From contig JBGAKG010000008.1 in the NCBI GenBank assembly GCA_044224495.1, forward strand, positions 1 through 64,000: a DNA stretch of 64,000 nt, given 5' to 3'. The notes under the pieces are model-generated. The model was not told the DNA's origin, did not search any database, and saw only the letters and a list, made by a program, of their open reading frames with translations. This DNA is from JBGAKG01 sp044224495 (GTDB lineage: Bacteria; Myxococcota_A; Polyangia; Polyangiales; Polyangiaceae). The position numbers were made by a program, and so were the translations under genes. Positions 37,252-44,326 of this stretch are shown here, piece after piece; positions within the stretch are counted from its first letter, which is position 1, and each line of letters starts with the position of its first letter.

Positions 37252-38148
37252 TCAGGGAGTTCCCCAGCGCGCCTTCAGGTACGCCTCGATGGAGCTCCGC
37301 TCCCCCGGCGTGAGGACTTTGCCGTAGACGAGGATCTCTCCGAACCCGATCGGCGACGTGGTGACCGTCGAGCCGCTCTGCCCCCCACCGATCGTCTCGA
37401 GCTGGCGGGCGACGTTCGCGAGGCTGGTCCCCGTCGCCGTGCCGGCGGCTTGCCCATCGCGATAGAACGCGATGCTGTCGGCACCGCCGCTGCCCTTCAC
37501 CGTCGCGACGAAGACGTGATGCTGATTCACCGGCACTTGTCCGTTCGGACCGCTCGCGGCATACACCGTCGCGCCGAGCGCGACTTGCATGACGCTCCCG
37601 TTCTGTCCGAACGTCACGCGCGCGCCCGAAGACGAGGCGCCGAAGCTGATCCACTGGCCCGCCTTCGAGGCCGTGGGGATCGCGGCGATGAGGAACGTGA
37701 CGCCGTTCGTGAGGTCGTCGAACTGGGGCGCCGACGGCATGCGGAGGAGCTGGGGGTCCGTCGCGAACTCGACGGCCGGCATGTTGTTCGGGAAGAAGTT
37801 CTGCTTGGGGTTCGGATAGCCGGCACTACCGGCGTCGACGCCGGCGACCGCGTCGAGGCTGAACGGACCTTGATCGGGCCAGGTCACGCCCACGGCGTCC
37901 TTCTTCAGCGTGACGTCCGCGCGGAACCAGATCTTCAGCCCGCCGACGGACGGAAGGGTCGTGCTCGCGTCGGACGCGTCCGACGGAGGAGCGGCATCCG
38001 TCACGATCGGCGCGTCGGATGCGGCGTCGTTGGTGGTCGTGACGTCGGGAGATGCGTCGGCTCCCGGCGTGGTCGCCGGAGAGTCGCCGACGCAAGCCGC
38101 GAAGACCGCCGACGGAAGAAGGACCAGAAGGAGGAGGGCGGGGCGCAT
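37252..38148 (-). CDS. LamG-like (concanavalin fold) surface lipoprotein
   Basis: A 298-residue protein with signal ending AVFAAC, an Asp/Ala/Thr-rich linker of about 45 residues and then a LamG/laminin-type jelly roll: GLKIWFRADV, VTWPDQG, WISFGASSSGARVTFGQ, HHVFVATVKG, DSIAFYRDGQAAGTATGT and FGEILVYGKVLTPGERSSIEAYL. This is a common myxobacterial surface protein plan. Ligand unknown. It converges on the barrel gene with 10 nt between stops. Confidence 0.88.
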   Translation of the reverse strand: MRPALLLLVLLPSAVFAACVGDSPATTPGADASPDVTTTNDAASDAPIVTDAAPPSDASDASTTLPSVGGLKIWFRADVTLKKDAVGVTWPDQGPFSLDAVAGVDAGSAGYPNPKQNFFPNNMPAVEFATDPQLLRMPSAPQFDDLTNGVTFLIAAIPTASKAGQWISFGASSSGARVTFGQNGSVMQVALGATVYAASGPNGQVPVNQHHVFVATVKGSGGADSIAFYRDGQAAGTATGTSLANVARQLETIGGGQSGSTVTTSPIGFGEILVYGKVLTPGERSSIEAYLKARWGTP

Positions 38149-38165
38149 CGTCCCAGCCTATCACT

Positions 38166-38972
38166 TCATCCGAAGGCGTCGAACAGCGCGCCCCCGCCGA
38201 GCAGGCTGGTACCGCCGTCGACGAGGAGCGTCGCACCCGTCACGTAGGTGGCCGACGGTGATACCAAAAAGGTAACGGCCTCGCAGATCTCGAAGATGGA
38301 GCCCCAGCGCTCGAGGGGGACGCGCTTCTTGAGCTTGGTCTCCGCGTCCGCCGGGGCGAGGCGCTTCATGCCTTCCGTGTCGTCGATCGGGCCCGGCGCG
38401 ATCGCGTTGACGCGGACGCCGAAGCGGCCCCACTCGAGCGCGAGGTCGCGCGTGAGCTTCTCGATGCCGGCTTTGGCGGCGCCCGCGTGGCACTGGAGCG
38501 GCGTGGGGACGCTCGCTTGGGTGGCGGTGACGTTGACGATGTGGCCGCGCGTCTTCATCAGGTGGGCGAAGGCGGCGCGCGAGACGTTGAACGTGCCGCA
38601 GAGGTCGATGTCGATGACGGAGCGGAAGCCGTTCGCGCTGAGCGTTGCAGCGGGCGCGAGGAAGTTGCCGGCGGCGCTGTTCACGACGATGTCGAGCCCG
38701 CCGTGGAGCGTCGCGGCGGCGTTCACGACCGCTTCGACCTTGGCGTACTCGCGGACGTCGCACGGGTGCGTGGAGGCTTCACCGCCTGCGGCGCGGATCT
38801 CCTGCGCGACGCTCTCGAGCTTCTCGAGCGTGCGGCCGACGAGCGCGACGCGCGCACCCTGTTCGGCGAGGCGCTTGGCGATGCCGGCGCCGATGCCGCT
38901 GCCGCCGCCGGTGACGAGCGCGGACTTTTCCTTCAGGAGGCCGGTGACGAAGACGGAGGTCGGTTTGGACAT
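38166..38972 (-). CDS. SDR oxidoreductase, peroxisomal 2,4-dienoyl-CoA reductase type
   Basis: A 268-residue short-chain dehydrogenase. The cofactor motif is TGGGSGIGAGIA and NSAAGNF replaces NNAG. The usual Tyr-x3-Lys is missing: the sequence reads LQCHAGAAKAGIEKL, the same swap found in DECR2/SPS19 2,4-dienoyl-CoA reductases, and it is followed by VNAIAPGPIDDTEG as in that group. It would help degrade polyunsaturated fatty acids with NADPH. The ATG at 38972 has GAGGAGG close upstream. Confidence 0.9.
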   Translation of the reverse strand: MSKPTSVFVTGLLKEKSALVTGGGSGIGAGIAKRLAEQGARVALVGRTLEKLESVAQEIRAAGGEASTHPCDVREYAKVEAVVNAAATLHGGLDIVVNSAAGNFLAPAATLSANGFRSVIDIDLCGTFNVSRAAFAHLMKTRGHIVNVTATQASVPTPLQCHAGAAKAGIEKLTRDLALEWGRFGVRVNAIAPGPIDDTEGMKRLAPADAETKLKKRVPLERWGSIFEICEAVTFLVSPSATYVTGATLLVDGGTSLLGGGALFDAFG

Positions 38973-38993
38973 TTCCTCCTCTTCTAGCAACGT

Positions 38994-39545
38994 TCAGGGC
39001 GGCGTGAAGGGGCGGGGGCCTTCGATTTCGAGGGGCGGGCCGAGGTGCTCGAGGAGGCGCAGGAAGACCATCGGGTGCGGCACGGTCGCGAGCTCCACCG
39101 CGTCCAGGGTGAGCTTGCCGTGCAGGAGGACGAGGCGTCCCAGGATCACGCGGACGGTGCGAAGGTCTCGGAAGCGATGGGACCAACCGGCGTGCTCGAG
39201 GTGATCGCGGTCGAGCGTGAGGGGCCCGAAGAGGAGCGATTCGCCTCGCGCGAGCGCCGCCTTGGCTTCGGTGGTGAGCGGCCCGATGCACTCGCGGTCG
39301 AGCGCAGCGAGGAGCTCGCCGAGCTCGGACACGGAGCCGGGGATGCGGAGGCGGGTGTGATCGAAGGTGACCAGATCGAGCGCCTCGAGCGTCCCGTTGT
39401 TGCCGAGCGCGACCCAGATCGCGTCGATGTCGTCGAAGGGAACTTCGTGCGTCGCTTCGCGCGTGCGAACGATGAGTCCGCCGTCATGCCGGTCGACCCC
39501 GACGCCGGCCAGCGAAGCCCGGTGCTGCGACCGGAGCGTGCCCAT
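38994..39545 (-). CDS. Conserved protein of unknown function (beta-rich, DUF6585-like)
   Basis: A 183-residue protein with repeated strands and turns: GGLIVRTREATHEVPFDDIDAIWVAL, ALDLVTFDHTRLRIPGS, then a helix ELLAALDRECIG and a second beta set. The first half resembles a PH-like domain. The frame runs upstream into the repeat at 39585-39613, so the ATG at 39545 (MGTLRSQHRAS) is the likely start. It lies 22 nt upstream of the SDR gene on the same strand. Confidence 0.7.
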   Translation of the reverse strand: MGTLRSQHRASLAGVGVDRHDGGLIVRTREATHEVPFDDIDAIWVALGNNGTLEALDLVTFDHTRLRIPGSVSELGELLAALDRECIGPLTTEAKAALARGESLLFGPLTLDRDHLEHAGWSHRFRDLRTVRVILGRLVLLHGKLTLDAVELATVPHPMVFLRLLEHLGPPLEIEGPRPFTPP

Positions 39546-39584
39546 CGCGCGAGGCTCGCGAGGAATGCTCGACGCAGTGCGGTA

Positions 39585-39701
39585 GGGGGACGGTGTCAAC
39601 CTTGTCAACCTTTGCACGGTTCACGACGCGGATCGCTCAAAGGTTGACAAGGTTGACACCGTCCCCGCCTTCAAAGGTTGACAAGGTTGACACCGTCCCC
39701 C
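39585..39701. repeat. Cluster of three AGGTTGACA-type repeat copies, two inverted
   Basis: Copies are at 39585-39613 (minus), 39638-39666 (plus) and 39672-39701 (plus). The first two face each other across 24 nt and could form a 28-bp stem. Each is two AGGTTGACA units plus CCGTCCCC, the same as at 335-395. The last copy forms the end of the gtrA-like coding sequence. Arrangement as inverted pair plus extra copy resembles REP/BIME clusters. Confidence 0.87.
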
Positions 39702-40105
39702 TGCTTCACGCGGAACACCTTGCGCCAGAGCGGGTAGCTCCAGCACAGGAAGACGAGGTGACTCGTCACCAGCCGCACGACCCAGAACGCATGCGTCGCG
39801 AACGGCATCGTCCGCAGGACGAAGTCGTAGAGCACCGCGTTCAGCGCGAGCGCCACGACCTCGACGATGGTGTAGCCCATCGCCTGCTTCCCGACGTGCC
39901 CCGCCTTCGCGCGGAACGCGAAGTGGCGGTTCGCGAAGAAGTTCACCGCGCCGCCGACGAGCAGCGCCGGGAAGCTCGCGACCTTCGGATCGAGCCCGGC
40001 CAGAACCAGCAGCGTGAGCACCGCGAGATCGGCTGCGGTCGCGAGCAGCCCCGCGCCACCCGCACGCACGAGCCGGAGACCTTCGGCGAGGAGCTTCTTT
40101 CCCAT
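39671..40105 (-). CDS. GtrA-like membrane protein
   Basis: A 144-residue protein with four transmembrane helices, of the GtrA family of polyprenol-linked glucose flippase-like proteins: LVRAGGAGLLATAADLAVLTLL, VGGAVNFFANRHFAFRAKAG and SYPLWRKVFRVK. The NFFANRHFAF segment is the family signature. The last ten residues (QGDGVNLVNL) and the stop codon come from the dispersed repeat, so the native C terminus was probably replaced or extended. No partner glycosyltransferase lies nearby. Confidence 0.9.
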   Translation of the reverse strand: MGKKLLAEGLRLVRAGGAGLLATAADLAVLTLLVLAGLDPKVASFPALLVGGAVNFFANRHFAFRAKAGHVGKQAMGYTIVEVVALALNAVLYDFVLRTMPFATHAFWVVRLVTSHLVFLCWSYPLWRKVFRVKQGDGVNLVNL

Positions 40106-40295
40106 GTCCCAGGGCAATGCAGGTGCCGGACCATGGTCAGTCCGTCGGGGTCGACGCGAACGCGCGCGCGAAAAGCCGCGAAACGACGCGAGCTTTCTGG
40201 GACGAAGGAGGCGCCGCCGCGTCGGGCGATTCGCGCGCTGCGAAGCGCATCCATTTCGCTCGACAGCGGCTCTCACCAGCGCTGGAGTCCGAACC

Positions 40296-40688
40296 ATGGA
40301 AGACCATCGCGGAATGTGGAAGACGCTCACGAAGTCGTTCGACGAAGCGCTCGCGGCGCTCCCGCCCGCGCTCAAAGAGGAAGGCTTCGGGGTCATCACC
40401 GAGATCGACATGCAGGCCACGCTGAAGACGAAGATCGGCGTCGACTCGCGTCGCTACCGCATCATCGGTGCGTGCAACCCGAAGTTCGCGCACGAGGCGA
40501 CCGCACAGGATCCGCACATCGGCCTGCTGCTCCCGTGCAACGTCGTGCTCTACGAGCAGGACGACGGGAAGGCCGTGCTCGGCATGATCGATCCGGTCGC
40601 GCAGCTCGGCGCCGCTCCCGGCTCGCCGCACGAGAAGCTCGCGGCCGAGGTGAAGTCGCGCCTCGTGAAGGTGTTCCAGGCGTTCTGA
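40296..40688 (+). CDS. DUF302 family protein
   Basis: A 130-residue DUF302 protein: SFDEALAALPPALKEEGFGVITEIDMQATL, YRIIGACNPKFAHEATAQDPHIGLLLPCNVVLYE and VLGMIDPVAQL. The conserved LPCNVV cysteine is present. Function is unknown, although members often occur near metal or redox genes. The ATG at 40296 is used; one at 40314 (MWKTLTKSF) fits the family as well. Confidence 0.88.
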   Translation: MEDHRGMWKTLTKSFDEALAALPPALKEEGFGVITEIDMQATLKTKIGVDSRRYRIIGACNPKFAHEATAQDPHIGLLLPCNVVLYEQDDGKAVLGMIDPVAQLGAAPGSPHEKLAAEVKSRLVKVFQAF

Positions 40689-40710
40689 CGGGCCGCGCCG
40701 CGCTCTCCGT

Positions 40711-41007
40711 TCAGTGCGGGGGGCGGCCGGCTTTCGTATCGTCGTCCGCCACCTCGGCGAGACCCGCCAGATCGGCCAGGCGCGTCGGGTGGAACGGCGG
40801 TCGCGGCGTGAAGGGGAGCGCGACCTTGCCCCCGCGCTCCGCCAGGAGCTGGGCGCACAGGGTCACGCACGACTTGCCCTGGCACCAGCCGGTGCCGAAG
40901 CCCGTGTACCGCTTGAGGGACTCGATGTCGTCGTGCCCGCGCGAGACGGCTTCCTCCAGCTCGTGGAGGGTGACGTCCTCGCAGCGGCAGACGAGCGTCT
41001 TGCTCAC
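40711..41007 (-). CDS. BFD-like [2Fe-2S] protein
   Basis: A 98-residue protein with the bacterioferritin-associated ferredoxin fold: CRCEDVTLHELEEAVSRG, then TGFGTGWCQGKSCV. The four cysteines (C-x-C and C-x4-C) match the Fe-S domain that also occurs in amino-acid oxidase alpha subunits. The GTG start overlaps the queD stop (GTGA). The C-terminal 25 residues are Pro-rich. Its partner is not evident; the coupling with queD is odd. Confidence 0.85.
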   Translation of the reverse strand: MSKTLVCRCEDVTLHELEEAVSRGHDDIESLKRYTGFGTGWCQGKSCVTLCAQLLAERGGKVALPFTPRPPFHPTRLADLAGLAEVADDDTKAGRPPH

Positions 41008-41384
41008 GAGCCCTCTCCCCGGTACTCGCAGCGCGCTTCGCAGGTCTCCCAGAGCGTGACCTGCTCGAGGCTGGGCAGGCTCGGCTTGAGGCGGTCCCAG
41101 ATCCACTTCACGAGCACCTCGCTCGTGGGGTTCTCCAGACCCTCGATATCATTCAGGTAGTGGTGGTCGAGCTTGTCGTGGAGCGGCCGCCAGAGGTCGT
41201 AGAGATCCCCGAAGTCGATGAACCAGCCGGTCTCCGGGTTGACGGGGCCGGCGATGGCGAGTTCGACCTTGAACGAATGTCCATGGAGTCTCGCGCACTT
41301 GTGCCCCTGCGGAACGCGGGGGAGCCGGTGGGCGGATTCGAAGCGGAATTCGTGAACGAGTCGGACGTGTTGCGGTTTCGCCAT
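41004..41384 (-). CDS. queD: 6-carboxytetrahydropterin synthase QueD
   Basis: A 126-residue PTPS-fold protein. Zinc ligands are His in SAHRL and the HGHSF pair (CARLHGHSFKVEL), with the catalytic cysteine in HKCARLHGH, then WFIDFGDL, KLDHHYLND and the glutamate in WETCEARCEY. It acts in queuosine/7-deazaguanine synthesis. No queC, queE or queF is nearby. The first gene of a two-gene unit with the BFD-like protein. Confidence 0.94.
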   Translation of the reverse strand: MAKPQHVRLVHEFRFESAHRLPRVPQGHKCARLHGHSFKVELAIAGPVNPETGWFIDFGDLYDLWRPLHDKLDHHYLNDIEGLENPTSEVLVKWIWDRLKPSLPSLEQVTLWETCEARCEYRGEGS

Positions 41385-41442
41385 GGGCTCCTCGAACCCC
41401 CCTCATACCAGCATATGGTGATCGTGCTAACGATCGGGTCTC

Positions 41443-41471
41443 TTGCGAGGCCGGGCGGCCTGGGCTAGATA
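41443..41471 (+). promoter_or_regulatory. Sigma-70-like promoter of the 43-residue basic protein gene
   Basis: TTGCGA at 41443-41448, a 17-nt spacer and TAGATA at 41466-41471, which is among the best promoter matches in the window. The start codon follows 33 nt later with a GGTGAGG ribosome binding site, leaving a short normal leader. Confidence 0.65.
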
Positions 41472-41504
41472 CGCCCTCCCCCCGTTACCCGGGGTGAGGT
41501 CGCC

Positions 41505-41636
41505 ATGTACATCGTCCTTTCCAAGAAGCCCCGCAAGACTGATCGCAACCGCTCGAACCGCTTCCGCGCGAAGCTCAAGGCGAAGAACGCGAAGCGTCGT
41601 CGTTCGCTGTTCGTGTGGAAGAAGTCGAAGCTCTGA
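41505..41636 (+). CDS. Small very basic protein, ribosomal-protein-like
   Basis: A 43-residue protein starting MYIVLSKKPRKTDRN and ending SLFVWKKSKL. About 42% of residues are Lys or Arg. It has its own promoter and a good ribosome binding site. The composition and size resemble small ribosomal or RNA-binding proteins such as bL34 or THX, but I match it to neither. Its last 62 nt overlap the 3' end of the YdcF-like gene on the other strand. Confidence 0.75.
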   Translation: MYIVLSKKPRKTDRNRSNRFRAKLKAKNAKRRRSLFVWKKSKL

Positions 41637-42348
41637 TCCTGCCGTTCACGTCGGCCCAAGGGATGGGCGACCGCCGCGGCACCGGCCGCGGCGTGTATGC
41701 GATGCCCATCCCGAGCATCGGATAGAGCAGATACGACGGAGGGCGCGAGAACCCCGTCGCCGCTTCGATGCGCGCTTCGCGCTCGGAGAGCGGAACCCAT
41801 CCATCGACGCGCCGCGCACGGAGTGCTCGGAGCGACGCCTCGCGCGGCGGAAGAAACTGGGAGAGCTCGTCTTCGTCCATGGCGAAGGCGCCGCACGCGC
41901 GTCCCCAGCGCACCATCAGGCTGCACGCCCACGCCGAGTGCGCGCCGTGCGAAGCGATCGCGATCCGCTGGAAGCCCAGGTCGTCGGCGAGCTTCATCCC
42001 GTAGAAGACGTTCTCGTCGGTGTGGAGCGCGTCTTCCTCGAGCCAGATCTTGTCCGCGGGGACGTCGAGGGTCTCCATCGCCTCCGCGAGCGCCTCGGCC
42101 TCGACGTACGGCGTGTGCACTGCCGCGCCCGACACGATGAAGCTCTTCGTGAACCCGTGCTTCCACAAGAGCGCCGCCTGCCCCGCGCGCCCGAGCGTGC
42201 AGCGCGAGGGGCTGCCATCCGCCTCGCTCGGACAGCCGAGGACGATGACCGTGTCGTACGGCTGCTTCGGTGGCTCGCGGATCAGGTAGACGGTCGGATC
42301 ACACCCGACCAGGAACGCACACGCCGCGACGACATGGGCGTATCGCAT
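41575..42348 (-). CDS. YdcF/DUF218-family lipoprotein
   Basis: A 257-residue lipoprotein with signal MRYAHVVAACAFLVGC. The DUF218 fold is seen in TVIVLGCPSEADG, RAGQAALLWKHGFTKSFIVSGA, EALAEAMETLDVPADKIWLEEDALHTDENVFYG and RIAIASHGAHSAWAC. Related proteins act in envelope or vancomycin-sensitivity functions (SanA/YdcF). The final 20 residues are Ser/Thr/Arg-rich and overlap the basic protein gene antisense, so the true C terminus may be an extension. Confidence 0.85.
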   Translation of the reverse strand: MRYAHVVAACAFLVGCDPTVYLIREPPKQPYDTVIVLGCPSEADGSPSRCTLGRAGQAALLWKHGFTKSFIVSGAAVHTPYVEAEALAEAMETLDVPADKIWLEEDALHTDENVFYGMKLADDLGFQRIAIASHGAHSAWACSLMVRWGRACGAFAMDEDELSQFLPPREASLRALRARRVDGWVPLSEREARIEAATGFSRPPSYLLYPMLGMGIAYTPRPVPRRSPIPWADVNGRIRASTSSTRTANDDASRSSP

Positions 42349-42389
42349 GCCCGTGAGATGCACGCCGCGGCCGTGCGGGGGCGATCCGG

Positions 42390-43163
42390 TCACTTCTTGC
42401 AGATCAATCCGACGTGCGTCTCGAATCCCGCCGCGACCGGAAAGCGGGCCGCGTTCAGCTGCGACGTCGTCCACCCACCGAAGTACTGCGCACACGACAT
42501 CGAGGTCGGCGCGAGCTTCACCACGCTCGAATCGCTCGGCGCGAGGCTGGCGAAATAGATCGCGCTGTACGTCGACGTCGACGTCGCAGACGGCGCCGCC
42601 GCACCGCCGGTGTCGACGTAGAACGGGCCCACGCCCGTCGCCGGGTCGATCGAACCCGTCACCCCATCGAGTCCGAGCTCCTGCTGTCCCTTCAGCGTCC
42701 CGATGAAGAAGACGAAACCGTGCGCGGTGTCGGGGTAGGTCGCCCCGAACGCGCCATAGAGTTGCTTGCGGCTCTGCTCGGTCGGGACGCCGATCGTGTA
42801 CGTCAGCGTGTCGGTCGCCACCGCGAGGGGCGCCAGCACCGACGCGTAGCCAGTCTTCTCCAGCGTGACGCCCGTCTCGGCGTTCGACGGAAGATCGATC
42901 GTGAACGCGCCGCTCGAGTCGCTCGTGACGCACGGCATCTCGGGGTGCTTGAACACGCACACCTTCACGCCGCCGAGGATGGTCCCGTTCGGCGAGTTGA
43001 CCGTGTGCCCATCGAGCAGGGTCGTGGGGATGAAGACGTCCGCGGCATCCGTGGCGGACGCCGCGTCCTTTCGCACGGTTCCAGCGTCGCTGCCTGCATC
43101 CTCCGTCGTGGCTACGGTTCCACCGCAGCCGAGCACGAACAGGAGGACGAGGCTGGACCTCAG
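42390..43163 (-). CDS. Surface lipoprotein downstream of mglA, probable CTG start
   Basis: A 257-residue protein if it starts at CTG 43163. That start gives RSSLVLLFVLGCGG, a proper lipobox signal, and overlaps the mglA stop as CTGA. The first canonical start (GTG 43136) leaves only two residues before the cysteine, which cannot work. The mature part has an Asp/Ala linker, a carboxypeptidase-regulatory-like strand set (ILGGVKVCVF, SSGAFTIDLPSNAETGVTLEKTGY) and an unrecognised C-terminal domain. It may be translated by coupling with mglA. Confidence 0.78.
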   Translation of the reverse strand: MRSSLVLLFVLGCGGTVATTEDAGSDAGTVRKDAASATDAADVFIPTTLLDGHTVNSPNGTILGGVKVCVFKHPEMPCVTSDSSGAFTIDLPSNAETGVTLEKTGYASVLAPLAVATDTLTYTIGVPTEQSRKQLYGAFGATYPDTAHGFVFFIGTLKGQQELGLDGVTGSIDPATGVGPFYVDTGGAAAPSATSTSTYSAIYFASLAPSDSSVVKLAPTSMSCAQYFGGWTTSQLNAARFPVAAGFETHVGLICKK

Positions 43164-43750
43164 GTCCCGCCCTTTTTCAGCTCGGTAAGGACGAGCTTCG
43201 CGACGGCCTTCAGCGTGTCGAACACGCCGACGCCGGTGCGGGCCACCGCCTCGAACTCGGGGACGTTCGTCGGGTTCAGGAGCGACCGGAGCTCTTCCAT
43301 GCTCGCCACGTTGGGCAGGTCGCGCTTGTTGTACTGGATGACGTAGGGGAGCTTGTCGAGCGAGTAGCCCTGCTCCGCCAGGTTCGTCCGCAGGTTTTCG
43401 ACCGACTCGATGTTCGCTTCCGTACGCTCGATCTGCGAGTCGGCGACGAAGATGACGCCGTCGACGCCCTTCAGGATGAGCTTGCGGCTCGCGTCGTAGA
43501 AGACCTGCCCCGGCACCGTGTAGAGGTGGAAGCGCGTCTTGAACCCGCGGATTTCACCGAGCGAGAGTGGGAGAAAGTCGAAGAACAGCGTGCGCTCCGT
43601 CTCCGTCGCGAGGCTGATCATCTTGCCCTTCGCCTCGGGGTTGGTGCGCTCGTAGATGTACTGGAGGTTGGTCGTCTTCCCGCAGAGACCGGGGCCGTAA
43701 TAGACCAACTTGCAGTTGATCTCGCGAGCCATGTAGTTGATGAAGCTCAT
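43160..43750 (-). CDS. mglA: MglA small Ras-like GTPase
   Basis: A 196-residue GTPase that sets cell polarity for gliding and type IV pili in myxobacteria. P-loop GPGLCGKTTN, switch region with SLATETERTLFFDFLP, the Myxococcus-type LYTVPGQVFYDASRK, base motif NKRDLP. It starts with the characteristic MSFINYMAREINCKLVYYG. It follows mglB by 15 nt. Confidence 0.97.
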   Translation of the reverse strand: MSFINYMAREINCKLVYYGPGLCGKTTNLQYIYERTNPEAKGKMISLATETERTLFFDFLPLSLGEIRGFKTRFHLYTVPGQVFYDASRKLILKGVDGVIFVADSQIERTEANIESVENLRTNLAEQGYSLDKLPYVIQYNKRDLPNVASMEELRSLLNPTNVPEFEAVARTGVGVFDTLKAVAKLVLTELKKGGT

Positions 43751-43765
43751 CGGCGGCGCCTCGGA

Positions 43766-44254
43766 TCAGTCGTTGAAGAGGTTGTCGATGTCTTCGTCGG
43801 TGATTTCGGCGAAGGGTGAATCCGCCCCCGGCTCCGAGACCTTCTTCAGGAGGGACTCGAAGATGTGGTTCAGCTCCTCGGTCGCCTTCTTCACGCGGAG
43901 CCGGACCAGGCCGAGGCTCGAACGCGAGTCGAAGATGACGACGAGAATCACGCGGTTCCCGACGAGCTGGATGTGGATGTTCGCCTTCTCGCCCTCGTGA
44001 AACTGGGTCGCGAACTCGTTCTCCTTCAGGAGCTTCGCCATGCCGCCCGTCGCGGCGATGTTGCCGGCGGTGAGCGAGGCCAAACTCGTGGTGTCGACGT
44101 TGTCGATGTCGCCTGCGGCCGCAATCAGCTGGCCGTTCTTGTCCACGATGAAGACGACCTTGGCGTTCGCGTCTCGAACCAAACGGTCCACGACCGCTTG
44201 GATCTGATTGAACTCCTCCTCGTACATCACCATCTGCGGATTGACCATCGACAC
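43766..44254 (-). CDS. mglB: MglB roadblock/LC7 GTPase-activating partner
   Basis: A 162-residue Roadblock/LC7 protein: MVMYEEEFNQIQAVVDRLVRD, VVFIVDKNGQLIAAAGD, SLTAGNIAATGGMAKLL and ILVVIFDSRSSLGLVRLRV. The acidic tail ITDEDIDNLFND is the C-terminal helix that contacts MglA in Myxococcus. It acts as the GAP of MglA and marks the lagging pole. First gene of the mglB-mglA unit. Confidence 0.95.
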   Translation of the reverse strand: MSMVNPQMVMYEEEFNQIQAVVDRLVRDANAKVVFIVDKNGQLIAAAGDIDNVDTTSLASLTAGNIAATGGMAKLLKENEFATQFHEGEKANIHIQLVGNRVILVVIFDSRSSLGLVRLRVKKATEELNHIFESLLKKVSEPGADSPFAEITDEDIDNLFND

Positions 44255-44326
44255 GCCTCCGCGACCGATCGTCGCGCGTTGGAGAAAGCTCGGGGTGACC
44301 TAAGGTTCTATCCGATGCTCCATCAC

